A DNA stretch of 64,000 nt from Luteimonas salinisoli (GCF_013425525.1 NZ_JACCKA010000073.1:1-64000); one strand, 5' to 3'. Shown: positions 10,031-18,743, counted from the first letter of the stretch. Numbers and translations are program-made. Notes: a model not told the origin generated them from the sequence alone.

Positions 10031-11083
10031 TCAGCGGGCGCTGACGAAGGTCAACCTGCCGTCGCTCTCGATCACGCGCACCGGGAAGATGCCGGTGACG
10101 CCCTCGACGAACGCGGCGGTATCGCCCGCCACGAACGCGCCGCTGACGCGGATCCGCCCGGCACCGGGATCGCCGATGGCGAGCGGGACCTCGGCGTAGC
10201 GGTTCATCCGCTCCACCGCCGACGACAAGGGCTCGTCGTTGAAGGCGAGCTGCCCGGCTTCCCACGCCAGCGAACGTACGGGGTCGGCGGCTTTCACCAG
10301 CGCCCGATCGGCGGCGATCCCGGCGACGAGCTCGGTCCCGGGCGTGAGCGCGCCGGCCGCCGCGCCGGCCGGCGTTTCCGGCTCCGGCGTCAATGACACC
10401 GGCCGCAGCGCACCGCCCCGCTCCCCGCCCAGCACTTCAACGCTCCCCTCGTACAGGATCACGTGCACCTGGGTGGCCAGCAATTCCACGCTGAACTCGG
10501 TGCCGGTCGCCACCACCGTCTTGTCCGCCACGCCGACGCTGAAGGGCCGCAGCGGATCCCGGGCCACCTGGAACTTGGCGCGGCCGCGCCTGAGCCGCAA
10601 TACCCGGCGATCGCCGGTATAGCGCACGTCGACGCGGCTCTGGGCATCGAGCGACAGTCTGGAACCGTCCGCCAGGACGACGACCTGCCGTTCGCCCAGC
10701 CCGGTCTGGTAGGCGCTCGGCACCAACCGGAGCCACGCCCCCGTTCCGATCGCCAAGAGCGCCAGAACGGCGGCGACGGCCGCCAGCGTTCGCCGGCTGC
10801 GCGAGGCGCCGCGACTCCACTGCGCCGCGTGGCCGCGGCGGAAGGCATCCAGTGCGCTGCGCCGCATGGCGATCAGCGCGGGCGACTGGTGGGTCTGCTC
10901 CAGCGACTGCCACGTGCACGCGACGTCGTCGAACGCCCGCGCATTGGCCGGATCGGCCGCCAGCCAGGCATCGAACCGCGCGCGCACCTCGGGCGACAGG
11001 CTGCCCTCGGCCAGGCGCAGGCACCAGGCGCTGGCCTGCTCGACGCGATCGGCACCGGGCGGGAGCGTCGACGGGGGGCTCAT
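10031..11083 (-). CDS. FecR-like transmembrane anti-sigma factor
   Basis: A 350-residue FecR-family protein that holds its cognate ECF sigma factor until the receptor STN domain signals. The N-terminal cytoplasmic DUF4880-like domain has the ARFDAWLAADPANARAF stretch. One membrane segment lies at about residues 98-114 (LAAVAAVLALLAIG). The periplasmic part carries the FecR motifs YQTGLGERQVVVLADGS and a LAWEAGQLAFNDEPL stretch near the C terminus, where STN contact is expected. Its ATG overlaps the sigma-factor stop (ATGA), giving strict coupling of sigma and anti-sigma synthesis. There is a 176-base gap to the receptor gene that holds the receptor's own promoter. Confidence 0.92.
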   Translation of the reverse strand: MSPPSTLPPGADRVEQASAWCLRLAEGSLSPEVRARFDAWLAADPANARAFDDVACTWQSLEQTHQSPALIAMRRSALDAFRRGHAAQWSRGASRSRRTLAAVAAVLALLAIGTGAWLRLVPSAYQTGLGERQVVVLADGSRLSLDAQSRVDVRYTGDRRVLRLRRGRAKFQVARDPLRPFSVGVADKTVVATGTEFSVELLATQVHVILYEGSVEVLGGERGGALRPVSLTPEPETPAGAAAGALTPGTELVAGIAADRALVKAADPVRSLAWEAGQLAFNDEPLSSAVERMNRYAEVPLAIGDPGAGRIRVSGAFVAGDTAAFVEGVTGIFPVRVIESDGRLTFVSAR

Positions 11084-11610
11084 CCGCTTCCCCTCACGCG
11101 GCGGGTCAGGTGCGCCATGACGCGGGTCAGTTCGCGCTCCACGGTGCTGAGCGAGATCTCGAAGGCCTGGGCGATGTCGCGCTTGTCCACGTTCTCGAGC
11201 CGATAGAGGATGAAGATCGTCCGGGCACGGCCGGGCAGTTCGCCCAGCGCCGCCGCCAGCCCCGCCAGCGATTCGCGGTCGGCGGCGACCCGGAGCGGGT
11301 CGAGCAGATCGACACCGGCATCCGCGGCCACCATCGCCTCGGCCCGGTAGTCGAACCGCACCTTCTCGCGGCGGCTGCGATCGCGCAGCAGATTGGCGGC
11401 CATCTGGAAGATGTAGGCCTCCGCCGACTGCACCCGCGCCGCATCCACGCCGGCCAACCGGATGAACACCTCCTGGGTCAGGTCCTCGGCCTCGGCGTGG
11501 TTGCCCAGGCGACGCAGGAAGAACGCCATCAGGCCGGGCCGGAAGCGCCGGTTCAGCTGTTCGAACGCCTGCTCGGATTCGGTTCGCGGACTCGTGCCGG
11601 ACACGGGCAC
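11080..11610 (-). CDS. FecI-like ECF RNA polymerase sigma factor
   Basis: A 176-residue sigma-70 family protein with region 2 (FFLRRLGNHAEAEDLTQEVF) and region 4 (IFILYRLENVDKRDIAQAF followed by an HTH) and no other domain, which is the ECF layout. Together with the next two genes it forms a cell-surface signalling trio. I chose the GTG at 11610, preceded by an AGGGA ribosome site. The longer frame from 11679 would place the shared promoter motif inside the coding region and adds residues with no resemblance to sigma factors. Confidence 0.9.
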   Translation of the reverse strand: MPVSGTSPRTESEQAFEQLNRRFRPGLMAFFLRRLGNHAEAEDLTQEVFIRLAGVDAARVQSAEAYIFQMAANLLRDRSRREKVRFDYRAEAMVAADAGVDLLDPLRVAADRESLAGLAAALGELPGRARTIFILYRLENVDKRDIAQAFEISLSTVERELTRVMAHLTRRVRGSG

Positions 11611-11626
11611 TCCCTGGACTCCCCCT

Positions 11627-11656
11627 GTAAGACGCACCAGCGTCCGGAATCGGTCA
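11627..11656 (-). promoter_or_regulatory. ECF (FecI-type) promoter of the sigma-factor gene
   Basis: On the minus strand TGAC is followed after 12 bases by CTGGTGCGTCTTAC. All 14 bases of the downstream block and the spacing are identical to the element at 9887-9916 in front of the TonB receptor. It lies about 17 bases before the GTG start at 11610, giving a short leader. The match supports positive autoregulation of the sigma gene, which is an inference. Confidence 0.7.
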
Positions 11657-11820
11657 CGCTGCGCCCGCCGGCGGGCCATCGGGACCGACCGCCGGTCCGT
11701 GCGCCTCCGCGCCGTCGCCGTGCCAACGCCCGGGCTTCCGGCGCGTTTCCGGCCATGCGCCGAGGCTCCACGTCACGGCGGCCGGCCGCTGGCGCGGCCG
11801 TCGCTGTCGCGATCCCGGCA

Positions 11821-12549
11821 TCAATCCCAGCCGGGCATCCGGGCGCGGTCCAGGCCGGCGACCTCGAACACCGCGGTGCGGGTGCCACCGGCCTTGACCG
11901 GGAACTCGATCGACAGCGTCTTCGCGCCCTCGGTCATCCGCCATAGCGCCGCCTCGTCCTCGATGAACATGGCGATCGCCTCGTCGGTGACCGGGCGGTT
12001 GGCGGCCATGCGCCGGGGCTCGCCATCGTCGACGCTCACCGGCACGCGGCAGGCGCGGCCGCAGGCGAAGTCGCCGGCCTGCAGTACCAGATAGCTGCTG
12101 CGGCCCCAGGACGGGTGGTCGCGGAAGATCAGCCGCACCTGTTTCGCGCCGCTGCCGTCGGTGTCGACATCGTCGCGGGCGAAGATCGCGGCCGAGCGCT
12201 GCTGTCCGCCTTTCACTTCCTGCACGTTGTACTGCCACAGCGCGGCGGCGCGTGCGTCCTCGCGGATCGCGTCGGCCTTCGCCTTCACCGCGTCGAACTC
12301 GCCGCGCACGCGCGCGGCGACCTCGGTGTCCGGCCAGCGCGCCAGCAGCACGTCGGCCTGGGCCTTCGCCAGTGCCCAGTTCTCCTCGGCCACCGCCGCA
12401 TCGAAGCCGGCGGCGGCCTCGCCGGCGGCGCGCTCGGCGGCGGCGGCCTGGGCCTCGGCGCGTGCCTGCGCCTCGGCTTCGGGATCGCTGCAGGCGCCCA
12501 GCGCCAGCGTCGACAGCAGCAGTGCAAGGGCCAGGGTACGCGGAATCAT
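11821..12549 (-). CDS. Exported lipoprotein of unknown function
   Basis: A 242-residue lipoprotein: MIPRTLALALLLSTLALGAC gives a signal peptide with an LGAC lipobox. The mature N terminus is a strongly helical Ala/Glu-rich stretch (about residues 25-90, probable coiled coil). It is followed by a mixed domain with one cysteine pair (DFACGRACRVPVSVD) and acidic residues. No family was recognised; coiled-coil lipoproteins of this size occur in many Xanthomonadaceae. Its ATG overlaps the stop of the hydrolase gene (ATGA), so it ends the operon M1 peptidase-hydrolase-lipoprotein. The ATG at 12549 is chosen because it begins the lipoprotein signal. Confidence 0.8.
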   Translation of the reverse strand: MIPRTLALALLLSTLALGACSDPEAEAQARAEAQAAAAERAAGEAAAGFDAAVAEENWALAKAQADVLLARWPDTEVAARVRGEFDAVKAKADAIREDARAAALWQYNVQEVKGGQQRSAAIFARDDVDTDGSGAKQVRLIFRDHPSWGRSSYLVLQAGDFACGRACRVPVSVDDGEPRRMAANRPVTDEAIAMFIEDEAALWRMTEGAKTLSIEFPVKAGGTRTAVFEVAGLDRARMPGWD

Positions 12550-13511
12550 GCGGGTGCCTCCTCGATCAGGGCCGTCACCGCGGCGGCGACGGCGTCGGGT
12601 TGTTCCATCAGGGTCATGTGGCCGCTGTCCTCGAGCAACAGCCGGCGCGCCTGCGGAATGCGCGCGCCGAACATCTCCAGGGCGCTGGGATCGATCACCC
12701 GGTCGTGCGCGCCCCAGACCAGCAGCGTCGGCTGGCGGATCCGCGCCGCCTCTTCGCCGGGCAGGAAGCGCTCCGGGCCACGGCCGATGCGGTCGAGCAC
12801 CGACTGTTCGAACCCGCCCTGGCGGCGGCGGAAGGCGATCACCGCATGCGCCGCGGGCCACGGGATCGGCGGCCGCGCCGCGCGCTGGTGGAACAGCAGC
12901 GAAAGATAGCGCTCCAGCGAATCGGCATCCTCGACGCCGAACGGATTGCCGCCGTCGAGCACCTCGAGCCCGAAACGGTTCTCGCCGAACTCGACGCCCG
13001 AGGCGTTGAGCAGCACCAGGCGTTCGACCAGTTCCGGATACCGCGCCGCCGCCACCGCGGCGATGCCGCCTCCCATCGAGTGGCCCAGCAGCACCACCGG
13101 CCCGCCGGCGACCGCACGGATGAAGCCGACCGCCATCTCGGCCTCGGCGGCGTAGCCGTGGTCGCCGTCGCCGCGGCGCTGGCTGTCGCCCCAGCCGGGC
13201 AGGTCCGGGATCAGCAGCCGGTAGCGGCCGCGCAGCCGCGCAGCCAGCCGGTACCAGTTCTCCTTGCTGCCGGTGTAGCCGTGCAGCATCACCAGGCTAG
13301 GCGCACCGGGCCGGGCGGCATCGCGCTCGGCCCAGGTCCAGCGCAGGCCGTCGATCGTGCGTCGCCGCCGGCGCAGGCCCAGCGCACGGCGCTGACGCGC
13401 GTACTCGGCGCGTACCAGCCGCCAGGGATCGCGCCACAGCGCGATCGCCGTGGCGAGGGCCGCGGCCAGCGCCGCGGCGGCCCCCGCGGTCGCGACCGTC
13501 GCCGTGCCCAT
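12546..13511 (-). CDS. Alpha/beta-fold hydrolase
   Basis: A 321-residue serine hydrolase with an N-terminal hydrophobic segment (about residues 5-26) that probably anchors it in the inner membrane. The core begins LVMLHGYTGSKENWYRLA, with the oxyanion HGY. The nucleophile elbow is GHSMGG, and an acid (GAHDRVIDP) and the histidine (DSGHMTLMEQP) follow in the usual order, so the triad is complete. Such enzymes cleave esters, lipids or amides, and the substrate is not evident. It starts 3 bases after the stop of the M1 peptidase gene and overlaps the next lipoprotein gene, so the three are one transcription unit. Confidence 0.88.
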   Translation of the reverse strand: MGTATVATAGAAAALAAALATAIALWRDPWRLVRAEYARQRRALGLRRRRRTIDGLRWTWAERDAARPGAPSLVMLHGYTGSKENWYRLAARLRGRYRLLIPDLPGWGDSQRRGDGDHGYAAEAEMAVGFIRAVAGGPVVLLGHSMGGGIAAVAAARYPELVERLVLLNASGVEFGENRFGLEVLDGGNPFGVEDADSLERYLSLLFHQRAARPPIPWPAAHAVIAFRRRQGGFEQSVLDRIGRGPERFLPGEEAARIRQPTLLVWGAHDRVIDPSALEMFGARIPQARRLLLEDSGHMTLMEQPDAVAAAVTALIEEAPA

Positions 13512-13514
13512 GCC

Positions 13515-15575
13515 TCAACCGGCCGGCGTCGGCGTTTCGGCCGGCGGCGCATCGGGGTCGGTGCCGGTCCTGCCGTCGGCACCGGTTTCCGGGATGTCCG
13601 GCTCGGCGGGCGCGGCGGGCGTCACCCGCGAGCCGGGCGGCGGGCTCGCCTCGTCCAGGGCCTTCTCCGCCGAAGCGGTGGTGATCGGGTGGTAGCCGGG
13701 CCGCGCCAGCCGCAGGGCGCTGCGCGCCAGCGCCAGGCCCTCCTCGGTCGTCGCCAGCGCCTCGTACACCGGCATGATCAGCTTGCGCCGCCCGATCCGC
13801 TGCAGGAACTCGTTCATCGGCTCGAAGGCGATGGCATAGCCGCTGCGCACCGCCAGCGGGTACCAGCGCATCGCCAGCTCGCCGTTGGACGTGCCGGTGA
13901 ACCCATAGGCGGTGTCGAGCTGCGACATCTGCTCCAGGGTCAGGGTGTCCGGCATGCCCTCGAGGAAGTGGATCCACTCCTGGGTGGTCCAGTCGGCGGT
14001 CATCGCCTGCGGCGGCAGCTGGGCGCTGCCCAGCCAGGCCAGCCGCGCCGAGTCCACCAGTCCCAGCCGCGGCGACAGCGCCATCGGCGCGGAGGCCGGG
14101 ATGCCGGGCGCGTAGAGCCATTCCTCGATCTCCGCCTTCGTCACCGCGTCGGGCTTCTTCGGCAGCAGCTCCGCCTCCAGGTGCTCGACGAAGGTGGCGG
14201 TGGAGATGCTCTGGAAGGCGAATGCGTCGAAGTAGCCGCGCAGGAAGGCATCGAGGGTGTCGCGGCCGAAGCGTTCCTCCAGGAACTGCAGGAACCAGGC
14301 GCCCTTGTCGTAGGCCACGGCGCCGAAGGTGTCGTCCGGGTCGCGCGCGTCGCCCGGCCGCACCGCCAGCACCTGCAGCTGCGCGGGCGTGTCGGCCAGG
14401 GCCTTCTGCAGGCCGTCGCGCGCGATCACGTATTCCATGTCGGCGACCTCCCTGCCGTACAGTGCCTCGACGATGCGGTTCTCCACGTACGAGGTGAAAC
14501 CCTCGTTGAGCCACATGTCCTTCCAGCTGGCGTTGGTGACCAGGTTGCCCGACCAGCTGTGCGCCAGCTCGTGGGCGATCAGCGACACCAGCGACTTGTC
14601 GCCGACGATCACCGTCGGGGTGATGAACGACAGCCGCGGGTTCTCCATCCCGCCGTAGGGGAACGAGGGCGGCAGGATCAGCAGATCGTAGCGCTCCCAG
14701 CGGTACGGGCCGTACAGCCGCTCGGCGGTGACGATCATCTCCTCGGTGTCGGCGAACTCCTCCACCGCGGCGTCCACGGTGGCCGGCTCGGCCCACACGC
14801 CCGAGCGCGTCGAGATCGGCTTGAACACCAGGTCGCCCGCGGCGATCGCCATCAGATAGGACGGGATCTTCTGCGGCATGCTGAAGCGGTACTCGCCGTC
14901 GCGCACCGCATCGGGGTCGTTGTCGGCACTCATCAGCACCATCACGTCAGGTCGCGAGCGCACGGTGGCGCCGTAGGTGTAGCGCACCGACGGCGAGTCC
15001 TGCAGCGGCACCCAGCTGCGCGCATGGATCGCCTGCGACTGGCTGAACATGAAGGGCAGCTCGCCGCCCGCGGTCATCGACGGCTCCAGCCACTGCAGGC
15101 CGGAGGCGTTCGGCGAGGTGCGATAGGCCACGCGCACCCTGGCATTGCGCTCCGGGGTCGAGATCACCAGGCGGCTGCCGAAACGCTCGTCCGCCGGATC
15201 GAGGGCGTGCTGCAGCGGCTGCCAGGCGCCGTCGGTCTCGCCCTCGACGCGCTCGATGGCGAGGTCGCGGGTATCCAGCACCAGTTCGCCGGCGCCGTCG
15301 TCCTTCCACTCCAGGGTGTAGGTGGCGGTACCGGCCAGGGTCCTGGTTTCAAAGTCGAGATCGAGATCGAGGGCGAGATCGGCGATGACCACCTTGTCGG
15401 GTTCCGCGTAGGAATGCTCGTCGCGGTCTTCTGCTGCCACGGGGGCCTCCCGGCTGGCGATCGGAGTGGACGTTTCGGGCGTGGGTTCGCGCTGGCAGCC
15501 GACGGCGAGCAGGGCCAGCAGCGACAGCACCGCCAGGGGGAACAGGCGGCCGGATCGGGTCGGGGGAACGCGCAT
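13515..15575 (-). CDS. M1-family zinc metallopeptidase lipoprotein
   Basis: A 686-residue aminopeptidase of the leukotriene-A4-hydrolase-like M1 family. The lipoprotein signal peptide ends in LLAVGC, so the enzyme is probably anchored in the cell envelope. An N-terminal beta domain (about residues 60-240) precedes the catalytic domain, which carries the exopeptidase motif GGMEN and the zinc motif HELAHSWSGN (HELAH at 335-339), with the downstream glutamate in NEGFTSYVE. The C-terminal part is helical and ends in a Pro/Thr-rich tail. It would trim N-terminal residues from peptides in the periplasm. It is the first gene of a three-gene operon. Confidence 0.92.
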   Translation of the reverse strand: MRVPPTRSGRLFPLAVLSLLALLAVGCQREPTPETSTPIASREAPVAAEDRDEHSYAEPDKVVIADLALDLDLDFETRTLAGTATYTLEWKDDGAGELVLDTRDLAIERVEGETDGAWQPLQHALDPADERFGSRLVISTPERNARVRVAYRTSPNASGLQWLEPSMTAGGELPFMFSQSQAIHARSWVPLQDSPSVRYTYGATVRSRPDVMVLMSADNDPDAVRDGEYRFSMPQKIPSYLMAIAAGDLVFKPISTRSGVWAEPATVDAAVEEFADTEEMIVTAERLYGPYRWERYDLLILPPSFPYGGMENPRLSFITPTVIVGDKSLVSLIAHELAHSWSGNLVTNASWKDMWLNEGFTSYVENRIVEALYGREVADMEYVIARDGLQKALADTPAQLQVLAVRPGDARDPDDTFGAVAYDKGAWFLQFLEERFGRDTLDAFLRGYFDAFAFQSISTATFVEHLEAELLPKKPDAVTKAEIEEWLYAPGIPASAPMALSPRLGLVDSARLAWLGSAQLPPQAMTADWTTQEWIHFLEGMPDTLTLEQMSQLDTAYGFTGTSNGELAMRWYPLAVRSGYAIAFEPMNEFLQRIGRRKLIMPVYEALATTEEGLALARSALRLARPGYHPITTASAEKALDEASPPPGSRVTPAAPAEPDIPETGADGRTGTDPDAPPAETPTPAG

Positions 15576-15660
15576 GTCAGGGCAAATCCTCGGCGGATCG
15601 GGCCTGCGAGTCTAACGTTCCGGGGCGGCGCCCGGGGTGCCCGGAACCCGCTGGTGCCCG

Positions 15661-16263
15661 CTATCGACCCGCGACGGCGTCCCAGGCGTGCATCGCGTGG
15701 TCGATGATCCGCTGCAGCCGCCGCCGCGAAACGCCCGCACGCGCCTGCAGCGACAGCCCCTGCAGCAACGCATCGTAGTAGCCGGCCAGGGCGCCGACGT
15801 CGGTCTCGCCCGGGAGTTCGCCCTCGGCCACCGCGCGCCGTATCCGCCGCAGCAGCGCTTCGGACACCGCGCGCTGGCTGGCGGCCAGGCGGGCGCGTAC
15901 GGAAGTGTGCTCCGGGGCGCAGTTGACCGCGGCGGTCACCACCAGGCAACCGCGCGGCGTGGCCGGGTCGCAGTAGGCATCGGCGTTGTCGCGCAGCACC
16001 GCCTCGACCGCGGCGCGCGCAGTCGGCCGGTCGCGCAGCGCCCGGGCGGTGGCGTTCTCCTCGCGTTCGTAGCGCGCCACCGCCTCGGCGAACAGCGTCT
16101 CCTTGTCGCCGAAGGCCGAGTACAGGCTTGGCCGGTTGATGCTCATCGCCCGGGTCAGTTCGCCGATCGAGGCGCCCTCGTAGCCGCGCTCCCAGAACAC
16201 GTGCATCGCCGCGCGCAGTGCGTCGTCGCGATCGAAGCCGCGCGGGCGGCCCCTGACATTCAT
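15661..16263 (-). CDS. TetR-family transcriptional regulator
   Basis: A 200-residue TetR/AcrR regulator. The N-terminal HTH runs through ALRAAMHVFWERGYEGASIGELTRAM and NRPSLYSAFGDKETLF, and the ligand-binding half is helical with the RGCLVV motif seen in this branch of TetR proteins. It is divergent from an SDR-MFS-SMR gene set with about 100 bases between, so it most likely represses those genes and itself. I use the ATG at 16263 (MNVRGRPRG); another in-frame ATG three codons upstream is possible. The inducer is unknown. Confidence 0.88.
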   Translation of the reverse strand: MNVRGRPRGFDRDDALRAAMHVFWERGYEGASIGELTRAMSINRPSLYSAFGDKETLFAEAVARYEREENATARALRDRPTARAAVEAVLRDNADAYCDPATPRGCLVVTAAVNCAPEHTSVRARLAASQRAVSEALLRRIRRAVAEGELPGETDVGALAGYYDALLQGLSLQARAGVSRRRLQRIIDHAMHAWDAVAGR

Positions 16264-16301
16264 GGAACACACATTTTCATACCGATTGGAACATAACTCC
16301 C

Positions 16302-16346
16302 TTGACCCGCGGAATCAAGCGGGCATGATTTACCTACCACAAGGTA
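16302..16346 (+). promoter_or_regulatory. Promoter and palindromic operator of the SDR gene
   Basis: TTGACC at 16302-16307 and ATGATT at 16325-16330 are separated by 17 bases and make a plausible sigma-70 promoter. It is followed immediately by TACCT, 6 bases, AGGTA (16331-16346), a perfect 5+5 inverted repeat over the expected transcription start. The location between a divergent TetR gene and its target makes the repeat a good operator candidate. TetR sites are usually longer, so the real site may extend beyond it. Confidence 0.55.
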
Positions 16347-16363
16347 CATAAAAGGAAAACAAC

Positions 16364-17104
16364 ATGGCGGATTTGATCGGCAAGGTCGCGCTGGTGACCG
16401 GCGGCAGCCGCGGCATCGGCGCGGCCATCGCCAAGCGGCTGGCGCGCGAAGGCGCGGATGTCGCACTGACCTACGTCAGCTCGGCCAAGGGCGCCAGCGC
16501 AGTCGTCGCGGCGATCGAGGCCAACGGCCGCAGGGCGCTGGCGATCGCCGCCGACAGCGCCGATCCGCAGGCCGTGGCGGCGGCGGTCGAGCGCACCGTG
16601 GCCGAGTTCGGGCGGATCGATATCCTGGTCAACAACGCCGGCATCTTTCCGTACGAGCCGCTGGAGGCGGTGACCCTGGATAGCTTCGACCGCACCATGG
16701 CGATCCACGTGCGCGCCGCGTTCGTCGCCGCACAGGCGGCAGCGCGACACATGGGCACGGGCGGGCGGATCATCAATATCGGCAGTTGCCTGGCCGACCG
16801 CACGGGCGGCCCCAACATGACCGTCTACGCAGCCAGCAAGGCGGCGCTGACCGGGTTGAGCAAGGGACTGGCGCAGGATCTCGGGCCGCGTGGGATCACC
16901 GCCAACGTCGTCCATCCCGGCCCGACCGATACCGACATGAACCCGGCGCAGGCGGAAGGCGCGGACCTGCAGCGGCAAGGTCTGCCGCTGGGCCGGTTCG
17001 GGGACGCCGACGACGTCGCGGCGACGGTCGCGCACCTGGCGGGCCAGGGTGGACGCTTCATTACCGGTGCGGCGATCGCGGTGGATGGCGGCTTCGCTGC
17101 GTGA
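16364..17104 (+). CDS. SDR-family NAD(P)-dependent oxidoreductase
   Basis: A 246-residue classical short-chain dehydrogenase. The Rossmann motif TGGSRGIG starts near residue 13, NNAG (in LVNNAGIF) follows, and the catalytic serine (NIGSC), YAASK tyrosine/lysine pair and the VHPGPTDTDM loop are all present. Similar proteins reduce 3-oxoacyl or aldehyde/ketone substrates with NAD(P)H. A good ribosome site (AAAAGGA) precedes the ATG. Its stop overlaps the GTG start of the MFS gene (GTGA), and it is divergent from tetR, so it belongs to an inducible cassette. Confidence 0.9.
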   Translation: MADLIGKVALVTGGSRGIGAAIAKRLAREGADVALTYVSSAKGASAVVAAIEANGRRALAIAADSADPQAVAAAVERTVAEFGRIDILVNNAGIFPYEPLEAVTLDSFDRTMAIHVRAAFVAAQAAARHMGTGGRIINIGSCLADRTGGPNMTVYAASKAALTGLSKGLAQDLGPRGITANVVHPGPTDTDMNPAQAEGADLQRQGLPLGRFGDADDVAATVAHLAGQGGRFITGAAIAVDGGFAA

Positions 17105-18378
17105 ATGGAACGCCGCGGCCGCAGCCGACATCCGCGGTTGCCGCGTCGGCATCGCGGACTCCGGTCGTCGCGATGCTCGCGTTCGCCGCCATGGTGGCCG
17201 TGACCACCGAATTCATCGTGGTGGGACTGCTGCCGCAAATGGCGCGCGATCTCGGCCTGCCGATCGCTTCGGCCGGCACGCTGGTCTCGGGGTTCGCGCT
17301 GGCCGCGGCGCTGTTCGGCGCGCCGCTGACCCTGCTGGGCGCCAGGCTGGCGCCGCATCGGGTCCTGGCCACGGTGATGCTGTGCTTCGCGGCCGGCAAC
17401 CTGGCGATCGCGATCTGGCCGGGCTACCCACTCGTGCTCGCGGTGCGCGTGGTCGAGGGGGCGGGCCTGCCGGTACTGATCAGCGTGGGCAGCGCCGCGG
17501 CGGCGCGGTTGGCCGCCGCGGGACAGGCCGGCCGGGCGGTGGCCGGCCTCTACTTCGGCGTGGCGGCGGCGATCGCGCTGGCGATTCCCGCAGGCGTGCT
17601 ACTCGCCGACTGCATCGGATGGCGCGGCAGCTTCGCCGCGCTGGCGCTGGCGGCGGCCGGGGCCGCGGCATGGCTGGTTACGGCGTTCCCACGGCTGCAG
17701 GCCTCCGCGTCGGGCCCGATCCTGGCGCAGGCGGCGATCCTGCGGCAAAGCCGGTTCGCGCTTCATCTGCTGCTGTCCGCATGCCTGACCGCCGCGACCT
17801 TCTCGGCCTACTCCTATCTCGCGGCCTGGCTGCACGTAGTCGCCGGCTACGGCAGCGCCGGCATCGCCCTCGCGTTGATGGGATTCGGAGCGATGGGCGT
17901 TCCCGGCACCTGGATCGCAGGACGCCTGGCCGAGCGCGGGCCGGTCGCCGCCAGCCTCGGCGCGGCGCTGCTGCTCGTGCCCATCCTCGCCGGCCTGACG
18001 CTGGCGGGCCCCGACCCCCGGCTGCTCGCGCCGCTCCTGGCCGCCTGGGGGATGACGCAGGCCGCGGTGCTGTTGCTGTGCCAGGTGCGGACGATGCTGG
18101 CGGCTCCGGCGGCGCCGGCCTTCGCCGGCGCGCTCAACCTGTCGGCGTGCAACCTTGGCATCGCCGCCGGCGCGATCGCCGGCGGCTGGACGATCACGCG
18201 ATTCGGCATCGGCGCCCTCGGGCTCACCGCGGCGGCACTGGCGTGCTGCGCGGTCGCGGTAGCCGTCCTGCTGCCCTTCGGCGGGTCGAATGAAACCGCA
18301 CGATCTGCACGGCACCCGCCCGGCGCCCGAATACACTGGGGTGGTCGCGCCCGCACTCGGCAACTGCCCTCCCAATAG
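17101..18378 (+). CDS. MFS drug/sugar efflux transporter (DHA1 type)
   Basis: A 425-residue major-facilitator protein with about 12 hydrophobic segments. It begins around VAMLAFAAMVAVTTEFIVVG, the TTEFIVVGLLP motif typical of the AraJ/YdhP-like DHA1 exporters, and shows the loop 2-3 GARLAPHR motif A variant. It exports small molecules by proton antiport. The GTG start at 17101 overlaps the SDR stop by four bases. The last 30 or so residues after the final membrane segment are polar and run up to the next gene, so the C-terminal tail is longer than usual. Substrate unknown; together with the SDR and SugE-like genes it suggests detoxification. Confidence 0.87.
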   Translation: MNGTPRPQPTSAVAASASRTPVVAMLAFAAMVAVTTEFIVVGLLPQMARDLGLPIASAGTLVSGFALAAALFGAPLTLLGARLAPHRVLATVMLCFAAGNLAIAIWPGYPLVLAVRVVEGAGLPVLISVGSAAAARLAAAGQAGRAVAGLYFGVAAAIALAIPAGVLLADCIGWRGSFAALALAAAGAAAWLVTAFPRLQASASGPILAQAAILRQSRFALHLLLSACLTAATFSAYSYLAAWLHVVAGYGSAGIALALMGFGAMGVPGTWIAGRLAERGPVAASLGAALLLVPILAGLTLAGPDPRLLAPLLAAWGMTQAAVLLLCQVRTMLAAPAAPAFAGALNLSACNLGIAAGAIAGGWTITRFGIGALGLTAAALACCAVAVAVLLPFGGSNETARSARHPPGARIHWGGRARTRQLPSQ

Positions 18379-18391
18379 AAACGAGCGACCC

Positions 18392-18733
18392 ATGCATACG
18401 CCGTCGACCACCACGCTGGCCTGGATCCTGTTGATCGTCGCCGGGTTGCTCGAGATCGTCTGGGCGATCGCACTCAAGCAAAGCGATGGATTCACCCGGC
18501 TCTGGCCCAGCGTGCTCGGGCTGGTCACCGCGGCGATCAGCTTCGTCATGCTCACCCTGGCACTGAAGGACCTGCCTGCCGGCACCGCCTACGCGATCTG
18601 GGTGGGCATCGGCGCGCTCGGCGTGGCGGCGGTCGGCATCCTCGCGCTGGGCGAGAGCGCCTCGCCGCTGCGCCTCGCCTGCCTGCTGCTGATCCTGCTC
18701 GGCGTCGTCGGCCTCAGGCTGGTCGAAGGCTGA
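18392..18733 (+). CDS. sugE: Small multidrug resistance exporter, SugE/Gdx type
   Basis: A 113-residue, four-helix inner-membrane exporter. After an 8-residue leader it matches SugE along its length: WILLIVAGLLEIVWAIALK in helix 1 carries the essential membrane glutamate. GTAYAIWVGIGALG in helix 3 and LGESASPLRLACLLLI in helix 4 are hallmark stretches. SugE-type proteins (Gdx) export guanidinium; some are described as quaternary ammonium exporters. It sits 13 bases after the MFS gene. No guanidine riboswitch is visible upstream because that sequence codes for the MFS tail, so expression probably follows the TetR-controlled operon. The ATG at 18392 is chosen over the in-frame 18290 because the extra residues are inside the MFS gene. 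Confidence 0.88.
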   Translation: MHTPSTTTLAWILLIVAGLLEIVWAIALKQSDGFTRLWPSVLGLVTAAISFVMLTLALKDLPAGTAYAIWVGIGALGVAAVGILALGESASPLRLACLLLILLGVVGLRLVEG

Positions 18734-18743
18734 GTTTCGGCCC

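Noticed and set aside
12252-15707. 1151-residue open frame opposite hydrolase and M1 peptidase genes
   Set aside because: Same reason: no domain, low-complexity Arg/His/Gly composition, antisense to well-supported genes.
18290-18391. Guanidine riboswitch in front of the SugE/Gdx gene
   Set aside because: The sequence encodes the end of the MFS transporter and shows no ykkC-type conserved segments.
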